From Labilithrix sp. (GTDB taxonomy: Bacteria > Myxococcota_A > Polyangia > Polyangiales > Polyangiaceae): 64,000 nucleotides of DNA. Positions 36,420 to 45,026 of this stretch are shown here, in pieces (within the stretch, counting starts at the first letter, position 1; every line of letters begins with the position of its first letter). Under the pieces are notes generated by a model. The model saw only the letters and a program-made list of their open reading frames with translations. It did no database searches and was not told the DNA's origin. Made by a program: the position numbers and the translations under genes. The stretch spans positions 105,740 to 169,739 of the forward strand of contig JAHBWC010000006.1 in NCBI GenBank assembly GCA_019637225.1. Direction: 5' to 3'.

Positions 36420-37645
36420 GCGCCGCGCCGCGCCGACCGCCCGCGCGATGGCGGGACGCGCTCGTCCGGCGCGCGTCCGTCGTCGCCGCGCTCGCGCTGC
36501 CTCTGCTGCTCGCGCCCGCCTCCGGGCTGGGCAAGCCCGACGCCGCCGCGCGCGCGCCCGCGTTCCCTCACGCCGGCGCCGACGGCTGGCGCGCCGCGGG
36601 GCAGGACGGCGTCCGCGGGATCACCATCGGCCCGATCGAGAACGGCTACCACCCCGGGGTCGGCTACGGCAGCGCGGCCTACGCGCGCACGCTCGACGAG
36701 TCCGCGAAGATGGGTGCGCGCTGGGTCGCGCTCACGCCCTTCGGTCGCGTGCTCGATCTCGCCGGACGCGGCGTCGATCCGACGTTCGAGCGCCCGTTCG
36801 CCGACAACCGCGAGGACGTCCGCCGCGCCGTCGAGATGGCGCACGCGCGCGGGCTCTCGGTCATGCTCGTGCCGCACCTGTGGGTCGAGTCGGGCGCGTG
36901 GCGCGCGGAGATCAATCCCGCCGGAGACGAGGCGTGGGCGGCGTGGGCGAAGAGCTACGGCGCGTTCGTGCGCGGGTGGGCGGAGATCGCCGAGCAGACC
37001 GGCGTCGATCTCTTCTCCGCCGGCGTCGAGCTCCGCTCGTGGGTGACGACGTCGCGTGCGCCGAGCTTCGCCGCGCTCGTCCGCGAGCTCCGCGGCGTCT
37101 ACCACGGGCCGATCACCTACTCGGCGAACTGGGATGACGTCGAGAACACGCTCGTGCTCGGCGAGCTCGACGTCATCGGCATCAACGCGTTTTATCCGCT
37201 CGCCGACAAGGACGGCGCTCCGTTCGAGACGCTTCTCGAAGGAGGTCGACGCGTCCGCGCTCGCGTCCGCGCGCTCGCGGAGACGTGGCAGAAGCCGGTG
37301 CTCTTCACCGAGATCGGCTACACGACGCGGCCCGATCCGGCGATCCGCCCGTGGGAGTGGCCCGACGGGATGAAGGACGTGAGCATCGACGAGGCCGCGC
37401 AGGCGGACGCCTACCGCGCGCTGATCGCGCCGCTGCTCGACGAGCCGCTCTTCATGGGGTTCTTCGTGTGGCGTCTCTACGCCGATCCCGACGACGTCTC
37501 GCAGGAGGCGGGCTGGGGGTTCTCGCCGCGCGGGAAGCTCGCCGAGCTCGTCTTGCGCGACGCGTTCGCCGCGTCGTGGGCGAGCGACGCGCGGCGGACG
37601 CCCGGCTGGGCGCCCCGCGCGCGCGTGCCGGGGCTCTTCCCGTGA
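36416..37645 (+). CDS. GH113-like glycoside hydrolase (predicted exported TIM-barrel protein)
   Basis: The TTG at 36416 overlaps the previous stop (TTGA) and gives 409 residues with an N-terminal hydrophobic stretch (ALALPLLLAPASG). The rest resembles glycoside hydrolase clan A proteins of the GH113/DUF4015 type. It has YTIM-barrel-like segments, a motif FTEIGYTT near residue 300 whose Glu fits a catalytic nucleophile, and a second carboxylate around NPAGDEAW. Substrate could be a beta-mannan-like or envelope polysaccharide. A polysaccharide deacetylase gene follows. The family assignment is moderately sure, activity unproven. Confidence 0.68.
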   Translation: MSAAPRRPPARWRDALVRRASVVAALALPLLLAPASGLGKPDAAARAPAFPHAGADGWRAAGQDGVRGITIGPIENGYHPGVGYGSAAYARTLDESAKMGARWVALTPFGRVLDLAGRGVDPTFERPFADNREDVRRAVEMAHARGLSVMLVPHLWVESGAWRAEINPAGDEAWAAWAKSYGAFVRGWAEIAEQTGVDLFSAGVELRSWVTTSRAPSFAALVRELRGVYHGPITYSANWDDVENTLVLGELDVIGINAFYPLADKDGAPFETLLEGGRRVRARVRALAETWQKPVLFTEIGYTTRPDPAIRPWEWPDGMKDVSIDEAAQADAYRALIAPLLDEPLFMGFFVWRLYADPDDVSQEAGWGFSPRGKLAELVLRDAFAASWASDARRTPGWAPRARVPGLFP

Positions 37646-37738
37646 CCGCCTCGTCGTCGCGCCGGCGCGGGGCCTCGGCGCTTCGATAAGCGCCGAGTAC
37701 TTGGCCGGGGCCTTTGTCGCCTTCGTACGATCCCCCCG

Positions 37739-38767
37739 ATGCGCGGGCTCCTTCGCGGGGTTGTCGCGGCCATGTCGGTCGCGCTCGGATCGTGGGTGGG
37801 CCTCCACCCGCGCGCCGACGCTGCGCCCACGGCGCCCGAGGTCGAGGTCGCGCCGGCGCCCGCGCCCGTCGAGGCGCCGGACCTCACGCCGCACGTCGAG
37901 ACGGCCAACGCGCCGGGGCCGCACCCATGGCCGCGCCTCAACCCCGAGGCGGACATGGCGAAGGCGTGGAGGCTCGCCGAAGGTCCGCACCGCCGGCCGG
38001 GGGACAAGCGGAAGCTCGTCACGCTGACGTTCGACGACGGACCGTTCCCCGAGACGACGCCGCGTGTGCTCGAGCTGCTCGCCGAGTACGGCGTCCGCGC
38101 GACGTTCTTCGTGATCGGCCGCTACCTCGACGGCGACGACGATCGCGCGCGCGCCTCCCGTGCGGTGCTGAAGCGGATCGTCGACGAAGGGCACCTCGTC
38201 GGCAACCACACGCACGACCACGCGCTGCTCACGAACGTGTCGCACACGCAGGTGCTCGCGCAGATCGATCGCGGCGCCGCGTCGATCGAGCGCGTCATCG
38301 GGAACAAGCCGATCCTGTTCCGGCCACCGTTCGGCGGGCTCGACGCCTTCGGTCAGGAGGCGGTGCGGGCGCGCCACCTCGACGTGCTCTTGTGGAACGT
38401 CGAGGCGAAGGACATGGAGCGTGACGACACGCAGGCCATGTACCGCGATCTCGTTCGACAGATCGCCTACAACGAGGGCGGCGTCGTGCTCCTCCACGAC
38501 ATCCGGTGGACGTCGGTGACGATCCTGAAGAAGCTCCTCGCGTACCTCGACGCGCGGCGCTACGACCACGCGCGCCCCGGCCGTGAGGGCTACGCCATCG
38601 TCGATCTACCGACTTACCTCCGCGAGGTCGAGGCGTCGCCGCCCCGGCGTGGCGCGAGGGACAAGCGCGTGACGGCCGCGAAGCCCCGTGAGCGCGTGAC
38701 GGCCGCGAAACCCCGTGAGCGCGCGACACCACACGGCGCGCGCAAGGCGCGGACCGGGAGCCGGTAG
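37739..38767 (+). CDS. Polysaccharide deacetylase (NodB family), exported
   Basis: The 342-residue protein has a signal peptide, then a Pro/Ala-rich spacer (about 30-75). The NodB catalytic domain (about 90-290) carries TFDDGPFPET, GNHTHDHALL with metal-binding His residues, RPPFGG, NVEAKD and VLLHDI. The C-terminus is basic with a twice-repeated TAAKPRER unit (DNA 38670-38721). The family hydrolyses N-acetyl groups in peptidoglycan, chitin or exopolysaccharide. It lies next to the GH113-like gene, which suggests shared envelope polysaccharide processing, though direct functional linkage is only inferred. Confidence 0.9.
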   Translation: MRGLLRGVVAAMSVALGSWVGLHPRADAAPTAPEVEVAPAPAPVEAPDLTPHVETANAPGPHPWPRLNPEADMAKAWRLAEGPHRRPGDKRKLVTLTFDDGPFPETTPRVLELLAEYGVRATFFVIGRYLDGDDDRARASRAVLKRIVDEGHLVGNHTHDHALLTNVSHTQVLAQIDRGAASIERVIGNKPILFRPPFGGLDAFGQEAVRARHLDVLLWNVEAKDMERDDTQAMYRDLVRQIAYNEGGVVLLHDIRWTSVTILKKLLAYLDARRYDHARPGREGYAIVDLPTYLREVEASPPRRGARDKRVTAAKPRERVTAAKPRERATPHGARKARTGSR

Positions 38768-38776
38768 CCTGCGCCG

Positions 38777-39706
38777 TCAGCCGCCGCTGAGCCCGTCGCA
38801 GAGGCGCACGCTGTCGCCGACGAACTTGCCGTCGCGCGCTTGCGCCGGGCAGTAGCCGCCGCCGCGGAGCTGGTTGACGAGCTCGACGACCGTCGCGCTC
38901 GACCACTCGCGCGCGCCGTCGAAGCGCGCGCGGATGACGCCGTCCTTGTCGATGATCCACGTCTCCGGGTAGAGGCTCGTGCCGAAGCGATCGCGCACGA
39001 CCTTCAGGTCCGGGTCCATCAACACGGGGAACGGCGGCTCCTCCTTGAGGACGGCCTTCAGCGTGCTGGTCGCTTCTTCCGCGGTCTCGTCGGTGGAGAC
39101 GGTGACGACGGCGACGTCGCTCATCGGCCGGAGGATGCGCGCGAGATCGGCGATCTCGGGCATCTCTTCCATGCAAGGCCCGCACGTCTTCGTCCAGAAG
39201 TTCAGGACGACGACCTTGCCGCGATAGCCGTCGAGCGACACGTCGTGCCCGCGCGTGTCCTTCAGCGTGAACGACGGCACCTTCTTCTCGTAACCGGCAT
39301 AGTTCGGACGGAGGATGCACGTCGGGGTGCAGCGGCGGCGAAGCTCGCCCTCCTTCGCGACGGAGACGAAGCTGTAGACGCCGATCGCCGCGACGATCAC
39401 GAAGGCGAGGTGAGCGACCGGACCGAGCGGAAGCGACGGCGCCTCGCGCTCCTTCGTCGCCGCCTCGTGCTCGCGATCGCGCGTGGGCTTGGCCTTCGGC
39501 CGCTTGTCGCCGCGCGCCGGCTTCGGGCGGGTCTCGGCCGCCTCCGCGCCGGCTTCGTCGGAGCTCGCCTCGGCGCGGCCGGCCTCGGCGTCGACGTCAG
39601 CTTCTTCGGAGTTCTTCTGGGACCCGGCCACGGCGGGAGTCTCGCACGAATCCTCGTGTTTCCGCAGCTTCCCGGCGGGGCTCGATGTGGGTTTTTGGTC
39701 GTCCAT
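38777..39706 (-). CDS. TlpA/ResA-like thioredoxin-fold protein, membrane anchored
   Basis: The 309-residue protein has a long Glu/Ala/Lys-rich disordered N-terminus (1-90), a transmembrane helix (about 95-117, PVAHLAFVIVAAIGVYSFV) and a periplasmic thioredoxin fold. The redox site is FWTKTCGPCMEEMPE. The PETWIIDKDG segment fits the cis-Pro region. TlpA/ResA proteins reduce or oxidise thiols for cytochrome maturation or other periplasmic targets; no c-type cytochrome gene is adjacent. A GAGG/AGG stretch precedes the ATG. Confidence 0.9.
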   Translation of the reverse strand: MDDQKPTSSPAGKLRKHEDSCETPAVAGSQKNSEEADVDAEAGRAEASSDEAGAEAAETRPKPARGDKRPKAKPTRDREHEAATKEREAPSLPLGPVAHLAFVIVAAIGVYSFVSVAKEGELRRRCTPTCILRPNYAGYEKKVPSFTLKDTRGHDVSLDGYRGKVVVLNFWTKTCGPCMEEMPEIADLARILRPMSDVAVVTVSTDETAEEATSTLKAVLKEEPPFPVLMDPDLKVVRDRFGTSLYPETWIIDKDGVIRARFDGAREWSSATVVELVNQLRGGGYCPAQARDGKFVGDSVRLCDGLSGG

Positions 39707-39896
39707 GTCCTACCTCGCGGGGACGCGGTGGCGGCCACGCATCGGCTCGCTCGTCGTGGAACCGCGGCGGTGGCGCTTTTCATCCTCCGCGCCGGTCGAG
39801 CGCGGGCGAGGGCGTCGGGCGGCGCGGTCCTCGCCGCCGAGGCGAGGCGCCGATCGGGTGCTGCCGCAGCCGGCGGCGGCTGGTAGCGTCGAACGC

Positions 39897-41723
39897 GTGT
39901 CTCGCCAAGGCGCACTCGGCTTCGAGGCCGTCTGCAAGCTCCTCGTTCAGGCGCGGATCCTCTCGACCGAGCAGGCGCGGGATGCGCTCATCCGCGAGGA
40001 ACGCGAGCGGGCGCGGCTCATTCGCGCGCGCGCCGGACGCCTTCAGCGTCACCAGCGCGGCGCGCTCGACGCGGTCATCCACCCGGCCGAGGTGCTCGCG
40101 GCGATGGAGCTGCCGCACGCGGGAAACCCGGAGGCCAAGGTCGTCGAGAAGACCGTGATGGAGGTCGTCGCGCGCGCGGCGAACCTCCCCTTCGTCGAGC
40201 TCGACCCGCTCAAGATCGACGCGAAGCTCGCCCCGCAATTTCTCTCGCGCCCGTTCGCGCGGCGTCACACGGCGCTCGTCATCGCGGCGGAGGAGGGCTC
40301 GGTGACCGTCGCGGTGGCCGATCCCTACGACCGCGGTCTCGTCGACGACCTCGTCCAGTACGTGAAGCGGCGGCCCAAGCTCGTGATCTCGACGCCGTCC
40401 GAGATCCAGCGGCTCATCACGGACTTCTACGGCTTCCGCGTCGCCGTCGCCGGCGCCGAAGAGCAGGTCCAGGGGGTGGTCGACATCGGGAACCTCGAGC
40501 GCTACGTGAAGCTGAAGCGCGTCGAGGACATCGAGGCGAACGACCAGCACGTCGTCAACGCGGTCGAGTACCTCCTCCACTACGCGCTCGATCAGCGCGC
40601 CTCCGACATCCACATCGAGCCGCAGCGCGAGCAGTCGATCGTCCGAATGCGCATCGACGGCGTGCTCCACAAGGTGCACACGCTCCCGAAGGTCGTTCAC
40701 CCCGCCGTCCTGTCGCGCATCAAGATGCTCGCGCGGATGGACATCGCCGAGCGCAGGCGCCCGCAGGACGGTCGCATCAAGACCGAGCGCGGCCAGCGCG
40801 AGGTCGAGCTCCGCGTCTCGACGATCAGTGTCGCCTTCGGCGAGAAGATGGTCATCCGCGTCTTCGATCCCGAAAACGTCCTCCGCGATCTCGGCGAGCT
40901 CGGGATGACGGGGCCGCAGCTCGATTCGGCGCGCGCCTTCTTCGGTCGCCCGAACGGCCTCGTGCTCGTCACCGGCCCGACCGGCAGCGGCAAGACGTCG
41001 TCGCTCTACGCGGCCCTCCGGATGATCGCGTCTCCCGAGCTGAACGTCGTCACGATCGAGGACCCGATCGAGATCATCCTCGACTCGCTGAACCAGGTCT
41101 CGGTCGACAAGCGGATCGGACTCGGCTTCGCCGAGGCGCTCCGCCACGTGCTCCGCCAGGACCCCGACGTGGTCATGGTCGGCGAGGTGCGGGACGAGGA
41201 GACCGCGCAGATCGCGACGCAGGCGGCGCTCACCGGCCACCTCGTGCTCGCGACGCTCCACACGAACGACTCGGCGACCGCGATCACGCGTCTGCTCGAG
41301 CTCGGCGTCGATCCGTTCATCCTCTCGTCGACGCTCGTCGGCGTCGTCGCCCAGCGGCTCGTCCGCCTCGTCTGCACGGGCTGTCGAATCGACACGTTCC
41401 TCACGAGCGACCAGATGAGCATGCTCGGGATGGACGTCGACGCGCTCGCCTCGGCCGGACAGGAGCCGCAGCTCATGGTGGCGGCCGGCGAGGGGTGCGT
41501 GAAGTGCCGCGGCACCGGGCTCCTCCGGCGGACCGGCGTCTTCGAGGTGCTCGTCGTCGACGACAAGATCCGGAAGCTCGTCATCACGCGCGCGGGGTCG
41601 CGCGAGATCCTGAGCCAGGCGAAGAACGACGGGCTGATGACGCTCCGCGAGGCGGCGCTTCGGAAGCTCGGCAAGGGGCTGACCACCTTCGAGGAGGTCC
41701 TGCGCGTCACGGTCGAAGAGTGA
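39897..41723 (+). CDS. GspE/PilB-family secretion or pilus ATPase
   Basis: The GTG at 39897 gives 608 residues. An N-terminal domain is followed by the T2SS/T4P ATPase core with GPTGSGKTSSL (Walker A), a MVGEVRDEETA Walker B and an HTNDSA His box. The Zn-type pattern CTGC plus CVKC near residues 494-540 matches GspE/PilB. No gsp or pil genes are adjacent, so it may serve type II secretion, pilus assembly or another type IV filament; the two choices cannot be separated here. Confidence 0.88.
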   Translation: MSRQGALGFEAVCKLLVQARILSTEQARDALIREERERARLIRARAGRLQRHQRGALDAVIHPAEVLAAMELPHAGNPEAKVVEKTVMEVVARAANLPFVELDPLKIDAKLAPQFLSRPFARRHTALVIAAEEGSVTVAVADPYDRGLVDDLVQYVKRRPKLVISTPSEIQRLITDFYGFRVAVAGAEEQVQGVVDIGNLERYVKLKRVEDIEANDQHVVNAVEYLLHYALDQRASDIHIEPQREQSIVRMRIDGVLHKVHTLPKVVHPAVLSRIKMLARMDIAERRRPQDGRIKTERGQREVELRVSTISVAFGEKMVIRVFDPENVLRDLGELGMTGPQLDSARAFFGRPNGLVLVTGPTGSGKTSSLYAALRMIASPELNVVTIEDPIEIILDSLNQVSVDKRIGLGFAEALRHVLRQDPDVVMVGEVRDEETAQIATQAALTGHLVLATLHTNDSATAITRLLELGVDPFILSSTLVGVVAQRLVRLVCTGCRIDTFLTSDQMSMLGMDVDALASAGQEPQLMVAAGEGCVKCRGTGLLRRTGVFEVLVVDDKIRKLVITRAGSREILSQAKNDGLMTLREAALRKLGKGLTTFEEVLRVTVEE

Positions 41724-41784
41724 CGTCGAGGCAGAGTCGGCAGCGGGCGTGACGGTCGAACGGTGACGGTGGAGGAGTAGCGAC

Positions 41785-43245
41785 ATGGACTTCGTGAGCA
41801 ACTTCCAGCGGGTGATCGACGCGGGCTTCACGCTGCTCGCCGTGCAGACGGGGGAGGAGTCGCGCGCGCGGCAGCTCGTCGACGTCGCCTGCGAGGCCCT
41901 CGAGCTCCGCGTGAGCTACTGGACGGCGACGAGCGGTGCTCCGCTCCGCGCGGCGCTCGAGGAGGCCTCTCTCGAAGAGGCCCCTCGGGAGGGCGACGTC
42001 GAGCCGGTGAACGAGGTCCTCGTCCTCGTCGACCCGCAGCCGTACCTCGACGATCCGTGGGTCCTCCGGATGCTCCGCGAGATCGGGCTCGGCGCGCGTA
42101 AGGCGATCGTCGTGCTCCTCGGCTCGGCGCTGGATCTCCCGCCGGATCTCGAGCGCGAGGTCGCCTCCGTCGAGCTGCCGCTCCCGTCGCGCGACGAGCT
42201 CGCCGCGCTGCTCGAGCTCCTGCCTCGCGAGGCCCGGAACGGCTGGGACACCGGCGCCTTCGCGCGCGCGGCCGCGGGCCTCACGATGTCCGAGGCGGCG
42301 CGCGCCTTCGAGCTCGCGCGCATGGAAGCCGACGCGGTCGACGCGGTCCGCCGCGTGATCGCGCAGAAGCGGCGCGCGCTGCAGAAGAGCGCGACCCTCG
42401 AGCTGGTCGAGGACGACGTCCCGCTCGCGGACGTCGGCGGTCTCGACGTCCTGAAGGCGTGGCTCGCCGCCCGCGTGCGAGCGTACGGCGACGACGCGCG
42501 CGCCTTCGGTCTCCCGGAGCCGCGCGGGATGCTCCTCTGCGGCGTGCAGGGTTGCGGAAAGTCGCACGCCAGCAAGGCCGCGGCGACGGTGCTCGGGCTG
42601 CCGCTCGTGCGCCTCGACTTCGCCGCGGTCTTCGCGAGCCCTTCGCCGGAGCAGGCGCTGCGCGAGGGGCTGCGCGCGGTCACGGCGATCGCGCCGGCCG
42701 TGCTCTGGGTCGACGAGATCGAGAAGGGCCTCGGCGCCGGCGCGGCCGGTGGCGCGGTCGACGCCCGACAGGTGCGCGTCTTCGGCGCCTTCCTCACGTG
42801 GCTGCAGGAGCGCAGCGCGCCGGTCTTCGTCGCCGCGACCGCCAACGAGGTCGAGCACCTCCCACCCGAGCTCGCGCGTCGAGGCCGCTTCGACGAGGTC
42901 TTCTTCGTCGACCTCCCCTCGCAGCAGGAGCGGGAGGAGATCCTCGCGCTCGCGCTCCGCCGTCGCGGAAGGCGGACCGACGGCTTCTCGCTCGCCGAGG
43001 TGGCCAAGCCGCTCGAGCACTTCTCCGGCGCCGAGCTCGAGCAGGTCGTCGCGAGCGCGCTCTTCCGAGCCTTCGGTCAGCGGCGGGAGGTGCGCGAGGA
43101 GGATCTCCGCGCGGCCGCGCGGGAGGTCGTCCCGCTCGCCACGCTCTACGAGGAGAAGGTGCAGGCGCTCCGCGCGTGGGGCCGCGCCCGCGCGCGCAAG
43201 GCGTCGGCCGACCGCCGGATGCTCGATCTCTTCGAGGGAACGTAG
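41785..43245 (+). CDS. AAA+ ATPase (Ycf46-like)
   Basis: The 486-residue protein has an N-terminal alpha-helical domain (about 1-200) and an AAA+ module. Walker A is GVQGCGKS, Walker [10 protein letters not shown] and the arginine-finger motif [10 protein letters not shown]. The N-terminal domain and overall length fit the Ycf46 type of AAA ATPase found in bacteria and plastids, whose role is poorly known. The stop codon is immediately followed by the GTG start of the channel gene at 43246, so the two are most likely coupled. Confidence 0.86.
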   Translation: MDFVSNFQRVIDAGFTLLAVQTGEESRARQLVDVACEALELRVSYWTATSGAPLRAALEEASLEEAPREGDVEPVNEVLVLVDPQPYLDDPWVLRMLREIGLGARKAIVVLLGSALDLPPDLEREVASVELPLPSRDELAALLELLPREARNGWDTGAFARAAAGLTMSEAARAFELARMEADAVDAVRRVIAQKRRALQKSATLELVEDDVPLADVGGLDVLKAWLAARVRAYGDDARAFGLPEPRGMLLCGVQGCGKSHASKAAATVLGLPLVRLDFAAVFASPSPEQALREGLRAVTAIAPAVLWVDEIEKGLGAGAAGGAVDARQVRVFGAFLTWLQERSAPVFVAATANEVEHLPPELARRGRFDEVFFVDLPSQQEREEILALALRRRGRRTDGFSLAEVAKPLEHFSGAELEQVVASALFRAFGQRREVREEDLRAAAREVVPLATLYEEKVQALRAWGRARARKASADRRMLDLFEGT

Positions 43246-44958
43246 GTGAGGGCGCTCGCGCCGCTGCTCGCGTTCGTGCTGAGGGAGAAGCACCTCCGGC
43301 AGAACCTCGGCGCGTTCGGGAAGTACCTCGCGGTGATCGCGGGGACGGTCGGCATGTTCTCGATCGGCTTCCGCACCATCATGCTCGTGGTCGAGGACCG
43401 CGAGTACTCGTGGACCACGAGCCTCTACTGGACGCTCACGGTGATGAGCACGCTCGGGTTCGGCGACATCACGTTCCACACGGACATCGGCCGCCTCTTC
43501 AGCGTCGTCGTGCTCCTGACGGGCCTCGTGATGTTCGTCATCGTGCTCCCGTTCGCGTTCATCCGATACTTCTACGCGCCGTGGCTCGAGGCGCAGATCC
43601 GCCTCCGGGTCCCGCGCGAGTGCCCGTCGACGGTCTCGGGGCACGTCATCTTCTGCCAGTACGACACGATCGCGCGCGGCTTGATCGAGCGGCTGAAGTC
43701 GCTCGCCATCCCGTACTTCGTGATCGAAGGCGACGCCACCGCCGCCGGCGCGCTCCACGCCGAGGGCGTGTCGGTCGTCCACGGCGAGGTCGACAGCCGC
43801 GCGACCTACGCCGCGCTCCGGGCGGAGAAGGCCCGGCTGGTCTTCGCGAATCTCGACGACGCGACCAACACGAACGTGACGCTGACGGTGCGCGAGCACG
43901 CGCCCGACTTGCCGGTCGCCGCGCTGGCGGAGAGCGACGACGCCGCGGACGTGCTCGAGCTCAGCGGCGCGACGACCACGCTGCTCTTGAAGCGCCAGCT
44001 CGGCGAGCACCTCGCGGCGCGCGTCGACGCGGGGCACATCCGCGCGCACGTGGTCGGCCGCTTCAAGGACCTCGTGATCGCGGAGCTCCCCGTGCACAAC
44101 ACGGGGCTCTCGGGGAAGGCGATCCGCGACACGTCGCTCCGGAAGCTCACCGGGATGAACATCGTCGCCTACTGGGACGCCGGCGTCCTCCGTCCCGCGC
44201 ACGCCGACGCGGTCCTCGGCCCGTACAGCATCGTCGTCGTCGTCGGCACCGAGGAGCAGCTCACGCTCCTCGACTCGCTCTTCGTCATCTACGAGCCGAA
44301 CGACAACCCCGTCGTCGTGATCGGCGGCGGTCGGGTGGGGCTGGCCGCCGCGCGGGCGCTCCGCCAGCGCGACGTCGCGGTGCACGTGGTCGAGCGGGTC
44401 GACGGCATCCGCGGCGCGCTCGAGGGCGTCGCCGACAAGGTCTTCATCGGTGACGCCGCCGATCGCGACGTCCTCATGGCGGCGGGCCTCGGCCAGACCC
44501 CGTCGGTCGTCGTCACCACGAACGACGACGCCACGAACATCTTCCTCGCGATCTTCTGCCGGCGCCTCAACCCGGACGTGCGCATCGTGAGCCGGATCAC
44601 GCACGAGCGGAACCTCGAGGCGATCCACCGCGCCGGAGCGGACTCGGTGCTGAGCTACGCCTCGCTCGGCGTCAAATCGCTCCTCTCGTTCTTGCGCGGC
44701 AACGAGCTCGTCGTCCTCGAGGAGGGCGCGGACGTGATCGTCGTCCCCGTGCCGCCGTCGCTCGTCGACAAGACGCTCGCCGACAGCGACATCCGCGCGC
44801 GGACCGGGCTCAACGTCATCGCGGTCGAGGGCAAGCGACGCTGCATCACGAACCCAGCCGCGTCGACGCGCCTCCCCGAGGGGGGCGAGATCGTCGCGAT
44901 CGGCTCGCTCGAGCAGCGCGAGACCTTCATGCGCGAGTACGCTCGACCGCAGCGCTGA
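43246..44958 (+). CDS. Potassium channel with two RCK/TrkA modules
   Basis: The 570-residue protein starts at a GTG directly after the preceding stop. Two transmembrane helices (about 25-48 and 82-105) flank a pore with STLGFGD, a potassium-channel-like filter. It is followed by an RCK/TrkA-N domain (about 120-240), a TrkA-C-like segment, a second TrkA-N with VIGGGRVGLAAARAL (about 350-450) and a second TrkA-C. The Rossmann motif should bind a nucleotide, probably NAD(H) or ATP/ADP. The upstream AAA+ ATPase is likely its partner or regulator by position, which is inference. Confidence 0.88.
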   Translation: MRALAPLLAFVLREKHLRQNLGAFGKYLAVIAGTVGMFSIGFRTIMLVVEDREYSWTTSLYWTLTVMSTLGFGDITFHTDIGRLFSVVVLLTGLVMFVIVLPFAFIRYFYAPWLEAQIRLRVPRECPSTVSGHVIFCQYDTIARGLIERLKSLAIPYFVIEGDATAAGALHAEGVSVVHGEVDSRATYAALRAEKARLVFANLDDATNTNVTLTVREHAPDLPVAALAESDDAADVLELSGATTTLLLKRQLGEHLAARVDAGHIRAHVVGRFKDLVIAELPVHNTGLSGKAIRDTSLRKLTGMNIVAYWDAGVLRPAHADAVLGPYSIVVVVGTEEQLTLLDSLFVIYEPNDNPVVVIGGGRVGLAAARALRQRDVAVHVVERVDGIRGALEGVADKVFIGDAADRDVLMAAGLGQTPSVVVTTNDDATNIFLAIFCRRLNPDVRIVSRITHERNLEAIHRAGADSVLSYASLGVKSLLSFLRGNELVVLEEGADVIVVPVPPSLVDKTLADSDIRARTGLNVIAVEGKRRCITNPAASTRLPEGGEIVAIGSLEQRETFMREYARPQR

Positions 44959-45026
44959 GCGGCGCGGGGCGGGGCCGGCGCGAACCGGTTCGCGCGAGGC
45001 GGCCGCCGTGGTAGCCATCACGGCCC

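Noticed and set aside
41724..41784. Possible regulatory site between the GspE-like and AAA+ genes
   Set aside because: The 61 bases hold no dyad or promoter-like pair that stands out; close spacing is more consistent with an operon.
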